Source of the DNA: Nocardiopsis sp. YSL2
GTDB lineage: Bacteria; Actinomycetota; Actinomycetes; Streptosporangiales; Streptosporangiaceae
DNA length: 64,000 bases
Direction: 5' to 3'
Assembly (NCBI RefSeq): GCF_030555055.1
Contig: NZ_JAMOAO010000001.1
Coordinates: 372,001 to 436,000 of the forward strand
This document shows positions 54,892 to 64,000 of the stretch, in pieces. Every line of letters begins with the position of its first letter. The stretch's first letter is position 1. The notes beneath the pieces are model-generated. The model was not told where the DNA came from. It did no database searches and saw only the letters and a list, made by a program, of their open reading frames with translations. The position numbers were made by a program, and so were the translations under genes.

Positions 54892-56258
54892 CGCAGTAGC
54901 TCCTTGATCGCCGTGTCGAGTTCGCCGGCGGTGTCGGGCACCGCCGTGTGGATGCCGTCGCGGACGGTCCACCGGCCGTCGGCCATGACGTGGCGCACGT
55001 CCGCGGCGGTGGCCGCGTAGAGCACGGCGTCCGTGCTGTGCGCCGGATCGGCCCCGGCCAGGCGTACGCCGTCCAGGGCGACGTTGACCAGGTCGGCCCG
55101 GGCTCCCGGAGTGAGGGTGCCCGCGTCCGGCCAGCCCAGGCTGGCGTGCCCCTGGACGGTGGCCGCGCGCAGCAGGGTGCCGGTGCCCAGGACGCCGCGC
55201 CGGTGGGTGCGCAGCCGCTCGTGCAGTTCCACTCCCCTGGCCTCGGCGAACATGTCCAGCTGGGCGTGCTGGTCGGTGCCCAGGCTCAGCGGGGCCGGCA
55301 CCAGGTCGCCGGTCCGCGGCAGGCCGTCGGCGAGGTCGCGTTCGGTGGTGGGGCACAGGCACACGGTCGCACCGGACCGGCGTACCGCGGCGACGTCGGC
55401 GTCGGTCAGGTGGGTGGCGTGCACCAGGCTGGTGCGCTCGGTCAGGGCACCGGAGTCGTCGAGCAGGGCGGTGGGTGTCCGACCGTAGGCGGCCAGGCAG
55501 GCCGAGTTCTCCGCGGGCTGCTCGGAGACGTGGACGTGCAGGGGCAGGTCGCGTTCCTCGGCGAAGGCGGCCACGCTAGGGAGGCGGTCGGCGGGGACCG
55601 CGCGCACCGAGTGGGCGGCGGCGCCGGGCCGCGCGTGGGCGTCCGCCAGGTCCAGGGCCGCCACACGCTCGGCCCAGGCGTCCACCGAGCCGTCGCCGAA
55701 CCGCAGTTGCGGTCCGGCGAGCGGGAGGTGCTCGCCGCGGGCGTCCAGGCCACCGGACAGGTAGCACACGTCCAGCAGGGTGAGGCGGACCCCCGCTTCG
55801 GCCGCCGCGGCGACCAGGGCACGGCCCATGGCGTTGGGGTCGTCGTAACGGGAGCCGCCGGCACCGTGGTGCAGGTAGTGGAACTCACCCACGCAGGTCA
55901 CCCCGGACAGCGCCATCTCCGCGTAGGCGGCGCGGGCCAGCCGGTGGTAGCGGTCCGGGTCGAGCCGGTCGGCGGCGCGGTACATGGCCTCGCGCCAGGT
56001 CCAGAACGACCCCGAGCCGGTGTGGGTGCGCCCGCGCAGGGCCCGGTGGAAGGCGTGGGAGTGGGCGTTGGCCAGACCCGGCAGGGTCAGGCCCGCGAGG
56101 TGCTCCGCCTCCGGGGGACGCGGAACACCGGCCTCGACACGTGAGAGGCGTCCGTCCGCGCCGGTCTCCAGCAGGACACCGTGCTCGGGGGAGCCGCCGC
56201 CGGAGCCGGTCCAGGCCCACTCGCACCACAGGCGGCGGGCGGCGGTCACACCGGTCAC
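54888..56258 (-). CDS. hutF: HutF formimidoylglutamate deiminase
   Basis: A 456-aa amidohydrolase converting N-formimidoyl-glutamate to N-formyl-glutamate and ammonia. His66 and His68 in [11 protein letters not shown] bind metal; [23 protein letters not shown] and [16 protein letters not shown] match HutF. GTG 56258 shares GTGA with the M20 gene. Its product needs a deformylase, and no hutG is in the window. Confidence 0.93.
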   Translation of the reverse strand: MTGVTAARRLWCEWAWTGSGGGSPEHGVLLETGADGRLSRVEAGVPRPPEAEHLAGLTLPGLANAHSHAFHRALRGRTHTGSGSFWTWREAMYRAADRLDPDRYHRLARAAYAEMALSGVTCVGEFHYLHHGAGGSRYDDPNAMGRALVAAAAEAGVRLTLLDVCYLSGGLDARGEHLPLAGPQLRFGDGSVDAWAERVAALDLADAHARPGAAAHSVRAVPADRLPSVAAFAEERDLPLHVHVSEQPAENSACLAAYGRTPTALLDDSGALTERTSLVHATHLTDADVAAVRRSGATVCLCPTTERDLADGLPRTGDLVPAPLSLGTDQHAQLDMFAEARGVELHERLRTHRRGVLGTGTLLRAATVQGHASLGWPDAGTLTPGARADLVNVALDGVRLAGADPAHSTDAVLYAATAADVRHVMADGRWTVRDGIHTAVPDTAGELDTAIKELLR

Positions 56259-57696
56259 GACGCCACCGTCCCGGCGGGCCGGGCGAGCAGGTCCTGGAGC
56301 ACGTCGGCCAGGGCGGTCACACCAGCGTGGCAGTCGTCGGGGCGGGCCCACTCCCCGGGCGAGTGCGACACCCCGGTGGGGTTGCGCACGTAGAGCATCG
56401 CGGTGGGCACGTGCGCCGCGAGCACCCCGGCGTCGTGCCCCGCGCCAGTAGGAAGGACAGGCACGGGAGTGTCCGTTGAGGGTGGAAGTCCGCCGCCCCG
56501 CGAGGCGCCCCCGGACGATGGTGGGCGACGGGCGGGAAGGACAGGCACGGCAGTGTCCGTTGAGGGTGGAAGTCCGCCGTCCCGCGAAGCGCCCCCGGAC
56601 GATGGTGGGCGACGGGCGGGAAGGACAGGCACAGCAGTGTCCGTTGAGGGTGGAAGTCCGCCGCCGACCACCGCGGCCAGCCGGTCGCGCAGCTCGTGCG
56701 AGAACGAGACCAGCGGCGTGCGGGACTCGTTGGTCATCGCCAGGCCGACACCGTGCTCGCGGGCCGCCTCCTGCGCGGCCTCGCGCACTCCCTCGACCAC
56801 GGCGCCCAGCGCGTCCTCGTCGGCGGCACGGGCGTCCAGCCAGGCACGCACCAACGAAGGGATGGCGTTGGTGCCGTTGGGGGTGATGAGGGCCTTGGCG
56901 ACGGTGGCGCGGGCGTCGTGCGCCTCGGCCAGGGACCGGGCGGCCAGGATCGCGTGCGCGAACGGCAGCGTGGGGTCGTTGCGGTCGACCAGGCGGGTGG
57001 TCCCGGCGTGGTCGGCGCGACCGGTGAAGTCCATCCGCCACCGCCCGTGCGGCCAGATGGAACTCCCCACGCCCACCGGGTGCGAGGTGTCGGCCAGGGC
57101 GCGCCCCTGTTCCACGTGCAGTTCGACGAACGCGTCGAGCAGGCCGAGGGTGTCGGGGTCGGCGCCGAGGCCCAGCGGGTCGAGCCCGGCGTCGGCCATC
57201 GCCCGCTCCCAGGTCACCCCGGCGGCGTCGGTGAGGCCCCTGGCCCGTTCGGGCGCGATCTCCCCGGTGGTCAGGCGGCTGCCCAGGCAGGGGACGCCGA
57301 AGCGGCCGCCCTCCTCCTCGACGAACACGACCAGGGCCAGCGGGCGCGCGGGGGTCACACCCCGGCGGCGCAGCTCGTCGACGGCCGCCAGGGCCGAGGC
57401 CACACCGAGGGGGCCGTCGAAGGCACCCCCGTCGGGAACGCTGTCCAGGTGGGAGCCGGTCGCCACGGCGCCGGGACCGGGCGTGCCCCACCAGGCCCAC
57501 AGGTTGCCGTTGCGGTCGGTGCGCACGTCCAGGCCGCGGGCCGCGGCCGCCTCGGTGAACCAGGCGCGCGCGTCGGTGTCGGCGCCCGTCCAGGAGAAGC
57601 GGTGGTAGCCGCCGCTGTCGGCGTCGCGGCCCACGGGGGCGAGGTCGGCCCAGAGCCGGTCGAAGGCCCCGGAATCGGGGACCGGGTGCGGTGTGC

Positions 57697-57700
<4 letters not shown>
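56255..57700 (-). CDS. M20-family amidohydrolase (allantoate-amidohydrolase-like) with repeat insertion
   Basis: A 481-aa Zn peptidase-like hydrolase of the allantoate amidohydrolase / N-carbamoyl-amino-acid hydrolase group. Metal ligands are in [27 protein letters not shown] and FVELHVEQG; the C terminus has TGAGHDAG and GVSHSPGEW. Residues about 345-416 are a tandem 28-residue repeat ([15 protein letters not shown] then [13 protein letters not shown]) not belonging to the family; without it the length is the usual 410. Being inside a hut operon between hutU and hutF, it is the best candidate for N-formylglutamate deformylase (inference). Confidence 0.88.
56451..56665 (-). repeat. 84-bp tandem repeat (dispersed repeat copy 3, amplified) in the M20 gene
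   Basis: Units at 56451-56534 and 56535-56618 are nearly identical, followed by a partial third (56619-56665). The period is 84 bp, exactly 28 codons, so the frame is kept. The unit contains the ends seen alone at 8881-8913 and the core seen at 39662-39725. Confidence 0.9.
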
Positions 57701-59367
<1,667 letters not shown>

Positions 59368-59398
59368 GGGCGTCTCCTGGGGTGGTGCGGGCCGAGGG

Positions 59399-60946
59399 TC
59401 AGGACAAAGGGGTGACCGACTCGGCGGCCTCGACGACGGTGCCGTCGGCGACCAGGGCGGCGACGGCGGCGATCTCCGGGGACAGGTGGCGGTCGGGGCC
59501 CGGCCCCTGGACGTGCTCGCGCACGGCGCGGACGACGGCTCCGGTCGCCGGCCCGGGTTCCAGCGGCGAGCGCAGGTCCAGTGCCCGGGCGGCGGTGAGC
59601 AGCTCCACGGCGAGCACGGTGGTGAGCCCGTCCACGGCGCGGCGCAGCTTGCGCGCGGCCGACCAGCCCATGGACACGTGGTCCTCCTGCATGGCGGAGC
59701 TGGGAATGGAGTCGACGCTCGAGGGCACGGCCAGGCGCTTGAGCTCGGAGACGATCGCGGCCTGGGTGTACTGGGCGATCATGTGCCCGGAGTCCACTCC
59801 GGGGTCGTCGGCCAGGAAGGCGGGCAGACCGTGGGAGCGGGACACGTCGAGCATCCGGTCGGTGCGCCGCTCGGCGATGGATGCGGTGTCGGCGACCGCG
59901 ATCGCCAGGAAGTCCAGGACGTAGGCCACGGGCGCGCCGTGGAAGTTGCCGTTGGACTCCACGCGACCGTCGTCCAGGACCACGGGGTTGTCGATCACGC
60001 TGTCGAGTTCGCGCCCGGCGACCAGGAGCGCGTGGTCGAGGGTGTCGCGCGCGGCACCGGCGACCTGTGGGGCGCAGCGCAGCGAGTAGGCGTCCTGGAC
60101 CCGGTGGCAGTCGGGGCCGCGGTGGGAGGCGACGATCGGCGAGTCGGCCAGCAGCGCGGTGAGGTTGGCGGCGGAGGCGGCCTGGCCGGGATGGGGCCGC
60201 ATCCGCTGGAGTTCGGCGGCGAACACCCGGTCGGTGCCCAGGAGCGCCTCCACGCTCATGGCGGCGGTGATGTCGACGACCTTGAGCAGCCGGGCCAGGT
60301 CCTCGCACGCGATGGCCAGCATGCCGAGCATGCCGTCGGTACCGTTGATCAGTGCCAGGCCCTCCTTGGCGCCCAGCTCGACCGGACGGATCCCGGCCGC
60401 GTGCAGCGCGGTGTAGGCGGCAACGGGCTCACCGGCGGCGTCGCGGACCCGGCCCTCGCCCATGAGCGCCAGCGCCACGTGCGAGAGCGGCGCCAGGTCT
60501 CCGGAGCAGCCCAGGCTGCCGTACTCGTGCACGACCGGCGTGATTCCGGCGTTGAGCAGGGCCGCGAGGGTCTCGACGGTGGTGACCTCCACGCCGGTGT
60601 TGCCCGAGGCCAGCGTGCGCAGGCGCAGCAGCATCAGGGCGCGCACGACCTCGCGCTCCACCTCGGGGCCGGCCCCGGCGGCGTGGGAGCGGATCAGCGA
60701 CCGCTGCAGCCGGGCGCGCAGGTCGGGTGCGATGTGGCGGGTCGCCAGGGCACCGAAGCCGGTACTGACGCCGTAGGCGGGCACCTCGCCCCGGGCCAGG
60801 GACTCGACCCGTTCGCGGCCGTGGCGGACGGCCTTGCGGGTCTCCTCGCTGATGGTGACGCGGGCGCCGTTGCGGGCGACGTCGAGGACCTGGGCCGGGG
60901 TGAGCGGAGCACCGCCGACGTTGACGGAAGGAACTGCTGTGGACAT
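59399..60946 (-). CDS. hutH: HutH histidine ammonia-lyase
   Basis: A 515-aa lyase making urocanate and ammonia from histidine. The MIO-forming tripeptide region reads [16 protein letters not shown]: Cys147-Ser148-Gly149 instead of the usual Ala-Ser-Gly; the variant occurs in some actinobacterial enzymes (recalled). [17 protein letters not shown] and [11 protein letters not shown] are the other active-site segments. ATG 60946 has a weak GGAATGG site. It is first in the operon and divergent from the IclR regulator. Confidence 0.95.
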   Translation of the reverse strand: MSTAVPSVNVGGAPLTPAQVLDVARNGARVTISEETRKAVRHGRERVESLARGEVPAYGVSTGFGALATRHIAPDLRARLQRSLIRSHAAGAGPEVEREVVRALMLLRLRTLASGNTGVEVTTVETLAALLNAGITPVVHEYGSLGCSGDLAPLSHVALALMGEGRVRDAAGEPVAAYTALHAAGIRPVELGAKEGLALINGTDGMLGMLAIACEDLARLLKVVDITAAMSVEALLGTDRVFAAELQRMRPHPGQAASAANLTALLADSPIVASHRGPDCHRVQDAYSLRCAPQVAGAARDTLDHALLVAGRELDSVIDNPVVLDDGRVESNGNFHGAPVAYVLDFLAIAVADTASIAERRTDRMLDVSRSHGLPAFLADDPGVDSGHMIAQYTQAAIVSELKRLAVPSSVDSIPSSAMQEDHVSMGWSAARKLRRAVDGLTTVLAVELLTAARALDLRSPLEPGPATGAVVRAVREHVQGPGPDRHLSPEIAAVAALVADGTVVEAAESVTPLS

Positions 60947-61000
60947 GCACCCATTCCATCTCCACAGGACCCGCCGAAGAAGCCCGGACACGAGGGTTCC

Positions 61001-61016
61001 GTCTGGTATTTCAGAC
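61001..61016. promoter_or_regulatory. Candidate IclR operator in the hut promoter
   Basis: GTCTG-GTATTT-CAGAC: perfect 5-bp arms with a short AT-rich centre, 55 bp upstream of hutH and 104 bp upstream of the IclR gene. Confidence 0.45.
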
Positions 61017-61119
61017 ACCCCGCTGCGGCACCACCGGCGGGTACGGGTCGGCGGGACGTTGGCCCACCTTGGCCACAGCCCGGACCTGGGCGGACGTCGT
61101 TTTCGTGGAACAATCGAGT

Positions 61120-61893
61120 ATGAGCTTCGTGCCGGCGGCCACACGCGCCATGCGCGTTCTGCGCTTCCTGGCCTCCCGCCCCGGCCCGGTGTCGGCCGCG
61201 GCGATCGCCGTGGAACTGGACGTGCCGCGTTCGAGCGTCTACCAGTTGTTGGAGGCGATGGCCCAGGAGGGCTTCGTCACCCACCTGCCCGAGGAGCGCC
61301 GCTGGGGCCTGGGGGTGGCGGCGTTCGAGATCGGCTCGGCCTACCTGCGCCATGACGGCATCGAGCGGTTGGCCCGGCCCCTGCTGCGCCACCTGACGGA
61401 GGCCACCGGCGCCACCGCACACCTGGGCGTGCTGCACGGCGCCGACACCCTGTACCTGCTCAAGGAGCAGCCCCCGCACGCGCCCACGCTCATCACGGGG
61501 GTGGGGGTCCGCCTGCCCGCGCACCTGACCGCGTCGGGGCGGGCCATGCTCGCCCGGCTCCCCCGCGCCCAGGTGCGCGCCCTGTACCCGGACACGGCGG
61601 CGTTCACCGACCGCACCGGCCGGGGCCCCGCCGACCCCGGGGAGCTGCGCCGTGTGCTGGAGGAGGAGGCCCGCCAGGGCTGGTCGATCGAGGAGGGCCA
61701 GGTCACCGAGGGCTTCGTGTCGGTGGCGGCGGCCGCCCTGGACCACAACGGCCGACCCGCCGCGGCGATCAGCCTCACCGTGCCGAGCGCGCGGCCGGTC
61801 ACCCCGCTGGCGCTCGCCGGGCGGGTCCGCGACGCCGCGGCCGAGCTCACCCGCCGGCTCGGCGGCCGGAGGTCAGTCGAGGCTCAGCGGTGA
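61120..61893 (+). CDS. IclR family regulator, probable hut repressor
   Basis: A 257-aa IclR regulator: an N-terminal winged HTH (residues 7-65; PVSAAAIAVELDVPRSSVYQ) and the C-terminal effector-binding domain (about 80-250; ATAHLGVLHGADTLYLLKEQ, PAHLTASGRAMLARL). ATG 61120 lacks a clear ribosome site. Divergent position next to hutH suggests it controls histidine use, probably in response to urocanate or histidine (inference). Its last 21 bp overlap the convergent gene. Confidence 0.88.
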   Translation: MSFVPAATRAMRVLRFLASRPGPVSAAAIAVELDVPRSSVYQLLEAMAQEGFVTHLPEERRWGLGVAAFEIGSAYLRHDGIERLARPLLRHLTEATGATAHLGVLHGADTLYLLKEQPPHAPTLITGVGVRLPAHLTASGRAMLARLPRAQVRALYPDTAAFTDRTGRGPADPGELRRVLEEEARQGWSIEEGQVTEGFVSVAAAALDHNGRPAAAISLTVPSARPVTPLALAGRVRDAAAELTRRLGGRRSVEAQR

Positions 61894-62556
61894 GCGCTCC
61901 ACGACCGAGGGCAGCGGCGCCGTCCGCTCGATCATCCGCAGGATCTTCTCCTTGTGGTCCCGGGGGACCTGGACGTAGAACTGCGTGGGGGCGTCCACCA
62001 CGGTCAGGCCCAGGCTCTCCGCGGACTCGGCCCACGTGGGCAGTTCCTCGTCCGTGCGGTAGGTGTCCAGGACGAACTCGATGAAGTAGGTGCGGCGGCG
62101 GTCACCGGTGTGGTCCTCGCGCACCCGCCGGATCTCGTTCCACCCGATGAACGTGCCCTCGCCGGGGAACCACCACTTGCGCTCCTGGAGCACGATGACG
62201 CCGTCGCTGTCGGCGCTGATGCCCTGGCGGGTGATGCGCTGCGGGAGGCCGCGCAGCAGGACGATGTTGCTCCCGGGACCGACGAAGGCCATGGTCAGGG
62301 CCGCGGCCGCCCACAGCGTCACCGATCCGACCGTGTAGTCCTGGCGCAGCACGTTCCACAGCAGCGAACCCAGCACCACGAGGAAGCCCGCGGTGAGGAC
62401 GCCCGAGAGGTAGGCCGCCGCCATCCACATCCGCGCGTTGGGTCCGCGCAGGCTCACGTACCGGCGCAGGTGGGAGACGCTGCCGGAGGTGTGCGTGAGA
62501 TCCGAGGGGAGGCCCCGCAGGACCGGGGGGTCGTCCGAGGGTTCGGGGGAAGCCAT
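61873..62556 (-). CDS. Unknown membrane protein with two helices
   Basis: A 227-aa protein: cytosolic N-terminal 45 residues, two helices (AAAYLSGVLTAGFLVVLGSLL and VTLWAAAALTMAFVGPGSNI), then a soluble beta-rich region (WFPGEGTFIGWNEIRRV, YFIEFVLDTYRTDEELPTW) resembling bacterial PH-like domains. Function unknown. ATG 62556 follows GGGGG. It overlaps the IclR gene by 21 bp tail to tail. Confidence 0.65.
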   Translation of the reverse strand: MASPEPSDDPPVLRGLPSDLTHTSGSVSHLRRYVSLRGPNARMWMAAAYLSGVLTAGFLVVLGSLLWNVLRQDYTVGSVTLWAAAALTMAFVGPGSNIVLLRGLPQRITRQGISADSDGVIVLQERKWWFPGEGTFIGWNEIRRVREDHTGDRRRTYFIEFVLDTYRTDEELPTWAESAESLGLTVVDAPTQFYVQVPRDHKEKILRMIERTAPLPSVVERSPLSLD

Positions 62557-62680
62557 GCCCCCATTGTTCCAACTCTCCGGTGTGGTCGGTGCCGCGGTGC
62601 CCGTGGACCGCCGTGTCCGTCTCCGAACGATCGCACCGAAGGCCGGGCGTCGCCCGACTCGCCCCGCTAGAGTCCCGTCC

Positions 62681-62938
62681 ATGAGGCGCAATACGAGGGA
62701 GTACGACACCGAACTGCGGGTCGACGACGAGGTCGTGGTCCTGGACGGGGTGCCCTACCAGGGGCGGACCGTCCTGAGAGAGGGACCGGACGCGTTCGCG
62801 CCCCTCGAGCGCTGGGCCAAGGGGGTGGCCGAGGTCCTGGGAGAACCGGTGACCTGGCGCGCCTCGCTCAAGGGCGATCTGGCCGCGCGCGGAACCGTCC
62901 AGCCGGGCCCCGGCTCTCAGAACCTGCGCGCGCTCTGA
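62681..62938 (+). CDS. Small unknown protein
   Basis: An 85-aa charged soluble protein (YDTELRVDDEVVVLDGVPYQ, then ERWAKGVAEVLGEPVTW). No family recognised. ATG 62681 has no clear ribosome site. Its 3' end overlaps the convergent zinc-ribbon ORF by 22 bp. Confidence 0.55.
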   Translation: MRRNTREYDTELRVDDEVVVLDGVPYQGRTVLREGPDAFAPLERWAKGVAEVLGEPVTWRASLKGDLAARGTVQPGPGSQNLRAL

Positions 62939-63018
62939 GCGCCGCACTTGGCGCACTGGAACTTGCGGTCGTCGCCGAGAATCCAGTCATGGTCGCCGCC
63001 GGTCGGGCACGTGGACAT
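62917..63018 (-). CDS. 33-aa zinc-ribbon-like peptide
   Basis: A 33-aa ORF: it begins MSTCPTGGDHDW and ends FQCAKCGAQSARRF. Cys4, His10, Cys22 and Cys25 (CAKC) could hold one zinc. ATG 63018 has GAGGAG with a 9-nt spacer, a strong ribosome site. A second in-frame ATG (63027) lies too close to it. Short zinc-ribbon peptides of this kind recur in actinobacteria; the function is unknown. Confidence 0.65.
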   Translation of the reverse strand: MSTCPTGGDHDWILGDDRKFQCAKCGAQSARRF

Positions 63019-63226
63019 CGACACCATCTCCTCATGAGGGGCTGTTGGGGGTGCGTGGCGATCACCCTAATTCGCTCTCGCCACACCAGTCCCGCGAATG
63101 AGGAACTACCGGTCAGCTTTCACGTCCGTGCTCGTGGCCGCGCGTGTCCGGGCCCGCGATCGGCGCCGCGGCGGCGGACCCGCCGCGCCCATGAGCGCCC
63201 ACGCCCGCCGACGCTCCCCGCACAGA

Positions 63227-63261
63227 CCGGGGCCCGTCGCGGTGAACGCGACGGGCCCCGG
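63227..63261 (-). terminator. Terminator downstream of rbpA
   Basis: A perfect 15-bp stem (63227-63241 with 63247-63261) with loop GTGAA, 86 bp past the rbpA stop. A weaker bulged hairpin lies closer, around 63300-63347. Confidence 0.75.
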
Positions 63262-63346
63262 TGACGGGCCGGACCGGGCGGCGCCGGTCGGGTCCTCGGG
63301 CGTGTGTGGTGGATGCCGCCCGTCCCGAGCGGCGCATCCACACGCC

Positions 63347-63718
63347 CTAATTCTGGGCGGCCTTCATGTGGGCCTCCACCGCCGCACGGTCGGCGCGCAG
63401 CTTGGCCAGGGCCTCATCGAGGATGAGCTTGCCCTCCTCCTCGCTGCGGCGCTCCTTCACGTAGGCCAGGTGCGTCTTGTAGGGCTCGGTACGCGGCGGC
63501 GACGGGGGGTTCGCCTTGTCCTTGCCCGCGGGGAATCCGCAACGGGGACAGTCCCACTCGTCGGGGACCGCGGCTTCGCTCGCGAAGCTGGGCACGACCT
63601 CGTGCAAGTTCGCACAGTAGAACGGAACCCGCACGCGCGGGGCGGCCTCGCCCCGCTCCGCCTCGCCCATGGGGCCGGCTCCGACTCGGCTGCCACGGAT
63701 GGCACTGCCACTACCCAC
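63347..63718 (-). CDS. rbpA: RbpA, RNA polymerase-binding transcription activator
   Basis: A 123-aa RbpA, an actinobacterium-specific factor that binds RNA polymerase and the principal sigma factor and stabilises open complexes. The N-terminal tail and the core domain with Cys35, His39, Cys57 and Cys60 (FYCANLHE, WDCPRCG) are followed by the basic linker and the sigma-interacting helix (GKLILDEALAKLRADRAAVE). GTG 63718 follows GAAGGAG at 6-7 nt. It lies 80 bp downstream of secG. Confidence 0.96.
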   Translation of the reverse strand: MGSGSAIRGSRVGAGPMGEAERGEAAPRVRVPFYCANLHEVVPSFASEAAVPDEWDCPRCGFPAGKDKANPPSPPRTEPYKTHLAYVKERRSEEEGKLILDEALAKLRADRAAVEAHMKAAQN

Positions 63719-63798
63719 GAAAAACTCCTTCGGCGAACTCGCTCACCGACACTCGGGCGAGCTTGACTGTGGACGGGGGGGTGCCTGCGTCTCGCCGG

Positions 63799-64000
63799 CT
63801 ACATGCCCCGGTTGATCAACAGGCCGAGGGCGACGATGGCGAGGATCCAGACGATCCCGACAGCGATGGTCATGCGGTCGAGGTTGCGCTCGACGACCGA
63901 CGAGCCCCCGAGGGAGGACATGACGCCTCCACCGAACATGTCGGACAGGCCGCCGCCCTTTCCCTTGTGCATGAGCACCAGGAAGATCAGCGCCGCGCTG
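63799..64000 (-). CDS. secG: SecG preprotein translocase subunit (5' end outside window)
   Basis: The last 66 codons of SecG: the end of the first helix (ALIFLVLMHKGKGGGLSDMF), the conserved glycine-rich GGGVMSSLGGSSVVERNLDR, and the second helix (MTIAVGIVWILAIVALGLL). It is part of the SecYEG channel. The stop is TAG at 63799. The N terminus lies beyond the window edge. Confidence 0.92.
   Translation of the reverse strand, partial: SAALIFLVLMHKGKGGGLSDMFGGGVMSSLGGSSVVERNLDRMTIAVGIVWILAIVALGLLINRGM

Noticed and set aside
56451..56665. The 84-bp tandem repeat as a CRISPR array
   Set aside because: The units are identical along their whole length, with no unique spacers, and they are translated in frame within an enzyme gene.

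Overview
The window is very GC-rich DNA with strong G/C bias at third codon positions. Several actinobacterial hallmarks are present: an RNA-polymerase-binding protein RbpA next to secG, a SufR-headed suf operon, ctaA/ctaB beside a tkt-tal-zwf-opcA-pgl block, a DtxR/IdeR-type iron box, and many GTG starts. The source is probably a filamentous actinomycete, most likely Nocardiopsaceae-like (inference from gene content only; no search was run).

Layout. 0-2 kb: a threonine-dehydratase-like PLP enzyme (cut by the window edge) divergent from an Lrp/AsnC regulator, then a DUF2470 protein behind an iron box. 2-8.7 kb: the complete minus-strand operon sufR-B-D-ferredoxin-C-S-U-T for Fe-S cluster assembly. 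9-19 kb: a two-gene ABC exporter, an inositol-monophosphatase-family enzyme, a ricin-lectin membrane protein, small membrane proteins, an EamA exporter, ctaA, a PrsW-family protease, a DUF1203 protein and ctaB; ctaA and ctaB together make heme A for cytochrome oxidase. 19.6-26.3 kb: tkt, tal, zwf, opcA and pgl, the pentose phosphate pathway, with strong hairpins after tkt, tal and pgl. 26.3-31.6 kb: a stand-alone MurE-like ligase, a small membrane protein divergent from an AraC regulator, and a secreted tripeptidyl-aminopeptidase-like lipoprotein.

31.7-47.2 kb is an accessory island: a type III CRISPR-Cas effector module that looks type III-D. It encodes an HD-less Cas10, five RAMP/Cas7/Cas5-like polypeptides (among them Csx10-like, a double-RAMP and a TIGR03986-like protein), a Csx19-like protein, Cas6, and a large effector with the order CARF, PD-(D/E)XK-like nuclease, second CARF. 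No CRISPR array and no cas1/cas2 are in the window. Three further genes of unknown function are embedded. A shared upstream motif, TGTCCGAGAG, precedes cas6, cas10, a 58-codon ORF and an NLTPH-type gene, suggesting one regulon.

47.2-53.6 kb: DUF1697 and GNAT proteins, an unknown protein, a DUF485/sodium-solute symporter pair, a small CxxC protein and an ACT-GNAT protein. 53.7-61.9 kb: a histidine utilisation operon, hutH-hutU-M20 amidohydrolase-hutF-hutI, divergent from an IclR regulator. 62-64 kb: small unknown proteins including an unlisted 33-aa zinc-ribbon peptide, rbpA and the end of secG.

A short repeat is dispersed at three places (8.9, 39.7 and 56.5 kb). It has entered two coding regions in frame, and in the M20 gene it is part of an 84-bp tandem duplication. 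The repeat, the shared CRISPR-island motif and the double-CARF effector are the observations most worth following up.
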